From: Candidatus Latescibacterota bacterium
Lineage (GTDB): Bacteria; Latescibacterota; UBA2968
Length of the DNA: 9,359 bases
Direction: 5' to 3'
Assembly: GCA_018650745.1 (NCBI GenBank)
Contig: JABIFK010000772.1
Coordinates: 1 to 9,359 of the forward strand
Shown here: piece after piece, positions 5,523 through 9,359 of the stretch
Layout of the letters: every line of letters starts with the position of its first letter
Position numbering within the stretch: position 1 is the stretch's first letter
Notes under the pieces: generated by a model
What the model was told of the DNA's origin: nothing
The model's database searches: none
What the model saw: only the letters and a program-made list of their open reading frames with translations
Position numbers and translations under genes: made by a program

Positions 5523-6785
5523 TCAATTCGATTCTGGTGTGATGTTTCCTGATATGACAACGTTGTTGCCTTTGATGCCATCTGAGATGGTAGCGATGTT
5601 GTTGGTGATGACATAGTCTGTGAGGGTGCCAGACTTGCTCGTGTTTTTGAGAACAATACCGTTGGGCTGCGTGTTGGATACGGCGACGTTTCGAATGCGC
5701 AAATGGGAGAATACGTTGTCTTCACTTATGAGATAGGTGAGACCGCTGGCGAAATTTCCCGTGCCTTTATTGAGTGTGAGGCCATCGACAACAACGTTGC
5801 CTGTATTTTCAATGAGAACGGCGCTCACATCACCACTGCCGGTGATTGTGAAATCGCGCATGGCAACATCGCTGCACCCGTCTATGTGTACGGCAGGTCG
5901 CTCGCCACTGTGGTCAATGATGTGTACATTGTCGAGGGTGAGGCGGTTTGTGTGGGAGATGTCCAAGGGTCTTTCGCAACGCTCGGCAACCACGTCACGA
6001 ATGGTGAGATTGGAGTGTCCGAAGGGACGGTTGGCTGTGCGGATGGCATGGCGGCAATCTATGGCATAAACATCTTGGATGACGATGTTGTTGTTGATCT
6101 GTTTTGGTTTTTTATGGTCTTGCACATCAATGGCGTACACACAATTCTTTGCGAAGACTGTGCGGACGGTGATGTTTTCTGCGCCGTCGCTGACTTCTAC
6201 AACACCGCGCAATTTGCTGTTGATGCCGTGAATGTTTTCGACAAAGACGTTACGTACTTTGAGGCCGTCGGTACGGCCAGACCCTGAGATGGATACAACA
6301 TCACGAACAACACCTTCACCGACGATGTCGCGTACGACCCCCCCGACGATATCGCCTCCATCCCTTACGGTGTTGATTTCGACTCCGTCTTTGGAGCTGT
6401 TGACAAAGCGCCCACGTTCAACGCGAAATTTACCTATTTCAATAGTGATGAGAGGGGCGCGGTTGACTTGTTCTACAGTGGCCGTATTGCCATAAAGCTC
6501 GAAGTCAGTGATGGCGACGTTTTCACTTGTTACACGCAGAATAGATGTTTTGCCAAGGCTGTCTGTGAGTGCAGCGTTGAGGCCTTGAATGGTGAGCGGT
6601 TTGTTGATGAGAACCGTGGCTGATATGATGAGGCGTTCGTTGCGGTCACAGAGAATGGTGGCGTAAGGCGAGGCGGTGTCTATTGTTTTTTGAAGGTCTT
6701 GGCCTTGGTGGTGGATGATTTGCGCGGAGAAGGTAGAAGATGTAAGGAATAAAAAAAGGCATAGAATGTGTAAAGATTTGCTCAT
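5523..6785 (-). CDS. Secreted right-handed parallel beta-helix protein
   Basis: A 420-residue exported protein. The first 21 residues form a signal peptide: lysine near the N-terminus, a hydrophobic core LHILCLFLFLT, and a likely cut after FSA. The mature part opens with a QDLQKTIDTASPYATI segment, the usual cap of pectate-lyase-like helices. It then shows many short repeating turns of the PbH1 kind, alternating hydrophobic strands with N and G turns, for example VRNVFVENIHGIN, IVIQDVYAIDCRHAI, LTIRDVVAERCERPL, VVVDGLTLNKG and LRIRNVAVSNTQPNG. Such proteins are polysaccharide lyases, epimerases or surface adhesins. I cannot see a catalytic triad that decides between these. The start has AGGAGA six nt upstream of the ATG. 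It follows the membrane-protein gene by 55 nt on the same strand and may be co-transcribed with it. Confidence 0.85.
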   Translation of the reverse strand: MSKSLHILCLFLFLTSSTFSAQIIHHQGQDLQKTIDTASPYATILCDRNERLIISATVLINKPLTIQGLNAALTDSLGKTSILRVTSENVAITDFELYGNTATVEQVNRAPLITIEIGKFRVERGRFVNSSKDGVEINTVRDGGDIVGGVVRDIVGEGVVRDVVSISGSGRTDGLKVRNVFVENIHGINSKLRGVVEVSDGAENITVRTVFAKNCVYAIDVQDHKKPKQINNNIVIQDVYAIDCRHAIRTANRPFGHSNLTIRDVVAERCERPLDISHTNRLTLDNVHIIDHSGERPAVHIDGCSDVAMRDFTITGSGDVSAVLIENTGNVVVDGLTLNKGTGNFASGLTYLISEDNVFSHLRIRNVAVSNTQPNGIVLKNTSKSGTLTDYVITNNIATISDGIKGNNVVISGNITPESN

Positions 6786-6840
6786 TTGGATTCTCCTGTG
6801 CAGGGAATAGGGGTGTTGGATCTATTCACATGGTAATTTT

Positions 6841-8136
6841 TTAATAAAATGAAAGCGGAAGGATAAGCAGAATCCATAGTGCCCAGACGATTGCGAAAAT
6901 AGAAATGCGAGCAAGAGATTCACGAAGTTTAAGCGCCCAGGTTTTGGGTTGCGCGCGCCAGATGGTGATGATGATGACAACAAGCATGAGGAGTGTTATG
7001 ACATTCCAACCCAGTACAGCATACCGATTGGGTGTGAGCCCGTATGTGTAGGTGCGATAGATGATGGCGGATAGGGCATAAAGATTGAGTAAACCGGTTA
7101 AGATGCAGAGAACGTGCAAGGCATGCCGCAACAGTGTTTGTTGCCGAAGCGTTTGGCCATCGGTATAGGCAACGGAGAGCGCGACCAGAACGAGAATGGC
7201 CATGATGGTGGCATTGTAGATAATGAGAACATTGCGTTCTTCAAAAGGGCGCCAGAAGTAGGCTGGGATAAAATAGAAAATATAAATGGCCAATACGCCG
7301 AGTGTGAGGGGTAAGAGCAGGCGGGTGAGGCCCGACGTCCAGTTTTGTGCTGTGGGCGAAGTGGATGGATTGTAAACACTGGCAAGGGCTAAGAGAGAAA
7401 TGGTACCGATACTCCAGGCAATCGCTTTTTGCATGGTGTGATCAGAAAACTGGATATCCATGGCATTAAAGATGCCGTAAGTGAGCATTAGAAAAATCAT
7501 AAAGGCACCAAAATAGATGCCGCCCGTCAGAATGGTTTCGACCGATTTGACAGAAAAGGCATGAAATTGTGTGGCGGGGTTGTTGTGTTTTTGAACCACG
7601 CAGATTCCAACAGACGCCCAGATGACAAAGGGTAAATGAAGTGCCACCAATATGGTGATGGTATCACTGTAGCCCCAGAATAGGAATGCCATGAGAGTAC
7701 CTATTGCGGCAATAATGATGCCCCATAATGTGTGGTGTCGGCTGTCTGTTTTGGTTGATAGAAAAGAGAGGATTGCCAGCGCGAGGATAGGACTCCATCC
7801 GAGCCAAAAAGGAGCGTGCTCTGGGTTGGGAAATGGCACAGGGGGGTGATTGCCGGATAACAGAAGAAATAGGAAACCCAACATCATACTGATTCCAATG
7901 GCTTTTTGCCAGTGCTTGTTTTGTGCGGTGTGTGTTTCTAATGTGTCACCTGTAGGTAATAGATCCAAGCGATAGGCCCAGGCCAAAAAGAGTGCGTGTT
8001 GGGGCTGGTCGACAATACACTGTTCTATGGCCTCTTTGAATGCGTGTGTTTCGCCATCTGTGATCGCTTGTCTGTATATATGCTCTAAATCTGCGGCATT
8101 ATTTTGAGCATGCTGGATGGTGTCTTTCAAGGGCAT
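6841..8136 (-). CDS. Polytopic membrane protein, about 11 helices (possibly DUF4153-like)
   Basis: A 431-residue inner-membrane protein of unknown function. A soluble, charged N-terminal segment of about 75 residues is followed by about eleven hydrophobic spans, roughly at 79-94, 109-127, 137-155, 158-181, 203-225, 237-254, 269-293, 303-323, 338-360, 372-393 and 409-430. A conserved-looking loop YTYGLTPNRYAVLGW (364-378) precedes the second-last helix. A similar TPNR-type loop occurs in DUF4153/DUF4173 membrane proteins, but this assignment is from memory and weak. No transporter, kinase or glycosyltransferase signature is visible. The ATG is preceded by GAGG at 7 nt. The gene is first on its strand after the divergent intergenic region and lies just upstream of the secreted beta-helix protein. 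Confidence 0.8.
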   Translation of the reverse strand: MPLKDTIQHAQNNAADLEHIYRQAITDGETHAFKEAIEQCIVDQPQHALFLAWAYRLDLLPTGDTLETHTAQNKHWQKAIGISMMLGFLFLLLSGNHPPVPFPNPEHAPFWLGWSPILALAILSFLSTKTDSRHHTLWGIIIAAIGTLMAFLFWGYSDTITILVALHLPFVIWASVGICVVQKHNNPATQFHAFSVKSVETILTGGIYFGAFMIFLMLTYGIFNAMDIQFSDHTMQKAIAWSIGTISLLALASVYNPSTSPTAQNWTSGLTRLLLPLTLGVLAIYIFYFIPAYFWRPFEERNVLIIYNATIMAILVLVALSVAYTDGQTLRQQTLLRHALHVLCILTGLLNLYALSAIIYRTYTYGLTPNRYAVLGWNVITLLMLVVIIITIWRAQPKTWALKLRESLARISIFAIVWALWILLILPLSFY

Positions 8137-8472
8137 ACTTTTACCTCATTCGACGGATGGTGTTCACTAGACGTACCAAAATATACAACCGCAATATCGA
8201 ATGGTTCATCTTTCGGCTTTGTAGCTGGTTAAATTACTCATAGCGTGCGTATAAAGTAGTAAGCTTCGTGTTGGGTGTCTGGGTGGATGCTGTAGCCCAT
8301 TTTAAGTTTGAAGGCATAGTTTGGCTGGTAAATTGACGTTTTCAATGTAGTTCAAGTTGTATGTGACAGCAATTGTAAATATGCTTTGTTTTTATTTTTT
8401 TTGCATTATTATCATCGGCACCTAAAACACTCATATTCAATTTTCTACCTGTTCTTTAAAGGAGAACGAGAG
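8137..8472. other. Divergent intergenic region, no gene seen
   Basis: This 336-nt AT-rich stretch separates the leftward membrane-protein gene from the rightward PhyH-type gene and should hold a promoter for each. On the plus strand TTGACG at 8333-8338 is a fair -35 box, but the best -10 at usual spacing (TTGTAT at 8357-8362) is weak. A T-rich run at about 8389-8402 is followed by TATTAT at 8407. On the minus strand a TATATT lies about 55 nt before the membrane-protein ATG, with no good -35. I see no hairpin, riboswitch or small gene that I would defend. Confidence 0.6.
8458..8464 (+). promoter_or_regulatory. Shine-Dalgarno of the rightward PhyH-type gene
   Basis: AAAGGAG lies 8 nt before the ATG at 8473. 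It fixes the start of the right-edge gene, which is otherwise judged only from an open frame. Confidence 0.75.
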
Positions 8473-9359
8473 ATGGACAGCACAACGTCATCAGTGGCGG
8501 AGCCGTCTGAAGTGTATCGCGCCCCAGCTTTTGCAGATTTTAACCCTGAGCATACAGCACCAGGTGCGACGCCCGAGCGGTTGGCACATTTGGCCGAACA
8601 CAGTTTTGTGATTATTAACGATTTTGTCGACAGCCCTTGGATTCCGAAACTTCGAGAAGCGGGTCGACGTGTGACGAAGGCGTGTGCCCCCGAGTTGGGT
8701 TATAGCAAACTTGACAGCTCCAAAGGATATGTACATCGCGCAAAAGCCAATGAACCTTGGGCCATTCGCGGGTTGATACATCCGGCGTTTGGTGAGCCCA
8801 GCTTTGCTGAGTTTCATGGTTCCACAGAAATGTTAGATTTTGTGGCGTCTTGGTGTGATGGGCTTCAAGCTGAAGATTTGACCATGAGCGGCATGCTGCT
8901 GTGGAGCAACCCCCGGCAGAATGAACACAGCCTGAGTTGGCATCGGGATGTGACGTGGTGGGGCACTGGGAAGCCTTATTTCTCTCAGCAAGAAGTGCGC
9001 GGAGAAGGACCAGAGGATTATTCCGAGGAAGTTGAAAAAGTTCGCTGGGAAGAAATTCGCGAAAAGAACGCGAAGGCGATTCGGGAGCGGAATGGGGTGA
9101 GCATGTTTTTGGCATTGGCTGATGATGAATGCCACGAGCTGATTCCCGGTAGCCATAATCGGTGGCGTACACCTTATGAACATGATGTGTTGCTTCCAAA
9201 AAAAATGAAAGAGCAGGGTGTACCGCACACACCGAGTTGGAATGGCAAAGATCCATTGCCCAATCAAGTGGCCGTTCGGCTTAAGCCTGGTGAGGCGCTG
9301 ATCCGTCAGGGGGCTAATATTCACAATGGACATACCGTTCCTGAGCGGGAACGTAATAC
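8473..9359 (+). CDS. PhyH-type dioxygenase family protein, C-terminus cut by window edge
   Basis: An open frame of 295 codons runs from ATG 8473 to the right edge with no stop. It is a second, distinct PhyH-type Fe(II)/2-oxoglutarate oxygenase, probably cytoplasmic. The opening HSFVIINDFVDSPWI (43-57) is the typical N-terminal strand. H157-x-D159 in LSWHRDVTWW gives the first two iron ligands. ALADDECHELIPGSHNRW (214-231) is the core PGSH motif. The strand KPGEALIRQGANIHNGHTVP supplies the distal histidine, H284 or H287. The 2-oxoglutarate arginine would lie at or beyond the edge. Between the HxD and PGSH motifs there is an acidic and basic, probably helical insert (about 176-208). The distance from HxD to the distal His is about 127 residues, against 80 in the PhyH gene at 2109. 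The gene is transcribed away from the leftward series and is not closely similar to the other PhyH protein. Substrate unknown. Confidence 0.88.
   Translation, partial: MDSTTSSVAEPSEVYRAPAFADFNPEHTAPGATPERLAHLAEHSFVIINDFVDSPWIPKLREAGRRVTKACAPELGYSKLDSSKGYVHRAKANEPWAIRGLIHPAFGEPSFAEFHGSTEMLDFVASWCDGLQAEDLTMSGMLLWSNPRQNEHSLSWHRDVTWWGTGKPYFSQQEVRGEGPEDYSEEVEKVRWEEIREKNAKAIRERNGVSMFLALADDECHELIPGSHNRWRTPYEHDVLLPKKMKEQGVPHTPSWNGKDPLPNQVAVRLKPGEALIRQGANIHNGHTVPERERN

Noticed and set aside
5703..6287. Plus-strand open frame of 194 codons
   Set aside because: It is antisense to the beta-helix gene, whose repetitive codons keep the opposite frame open; the minus-strand protein has a signal peptide, repeats and a ribosome binding site.
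8333..8362. TTGACG with a downstream TTGTAT as a firm promoter for the right-edge gene
   Set aside because: The -10 matches only three of six consensus positions; it is mentioned only within the intergenic entry.
8491..9333. Several minus-strand open frames at the right end
   Set aside because: They are shadows of the plus-strand PhyH-type gene, which has a strong Shine-Dalgarno and an HxD and PGSH motif.
1..9359. CRISPR array, tRNA or rRNA gene, insertion sequence, phage or toxin-antitoxin genes
   Set aside because: No regularly spaced direct repeats, cloverleaf, rRNA sequence, transposase, integrase or small paired genes were found on either strand.

Overview
The window looks like chromosomal DNA of a free-living bacterium with mid-range G+C. 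Most genes carry good Shine-Dalgarno sequences (AAGGAG, AGGAGA), and one intrinsic terminator is clear. Three Fe(II)/2-oxoglutarate dioxygenases (two PhyH-type, one TauD-type), an SDR oxidoreductase, an ankyrin-repeat protein, a secreted beta-helix protein and a GH92-like glycosidase fragment lie within 9.4 kb. This mixture recalls uncultured marine or sponge-associated lineages such as Poribacteria or Latescibacterota. That placement is an inference from gene content only, with low confidence. No phage, IS, CRISPR or RNA genes are visible.

Layout. At 1-398 there is a 5'-truncated GH92-like coding remnant on the minus strand, a perfect 15-bp hairpin, and a RIME-like dispersed repeat abutting metG. 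At 410-1846 (minus) is methionyl-tRNA synthetase. It has no ATG, GTG or TTG at the expected N-terminus and appears to start at AUC behind an ideal ribosome binding site. Its promoter candidate (1949-1977) overlaps a 9-bp palindrome. At 2001-2054 is a strong intrinsic terminator that closes a minus-strand gene series: TauD-type dioxygenase (4601-5452), SDR dehydrogenase (3768-4559), ankyrin-repeat protein (2987 to about 3760, start unresolved), then PhyH dioxygenase (2109-2972, clearly more GC-rich). Upstream on the same strand are a secreted beta-helix protein (5523-6785) and an 11-helix membrane protein (6841-8136). A 336-nt divergent intergenic region follows. A second PhyH-type dioxygenase (8473 onward, plus strand) then runs off the right edge.

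How the genes may work together. TauD hydroxylase, NAD-type SDR and PhyH hydroxylase sit on one apparent transcript and could act in sequence on one small molecule: hydroxylate, oxidise the alcohol, hydroxylate again. The substrate cannot be read from the sequence. The membrane protein and beta-helix protein form a separate envelope or secretion pair just upstream. metG is an independent housekeeping unit. I do not see a clearly new defence or mobile system. The most unusual items are the AUC start of metG, the palindrome on its promoter, and the A AAA AAG slippery heptamer at the broken 5' end of the ankyrin gene.
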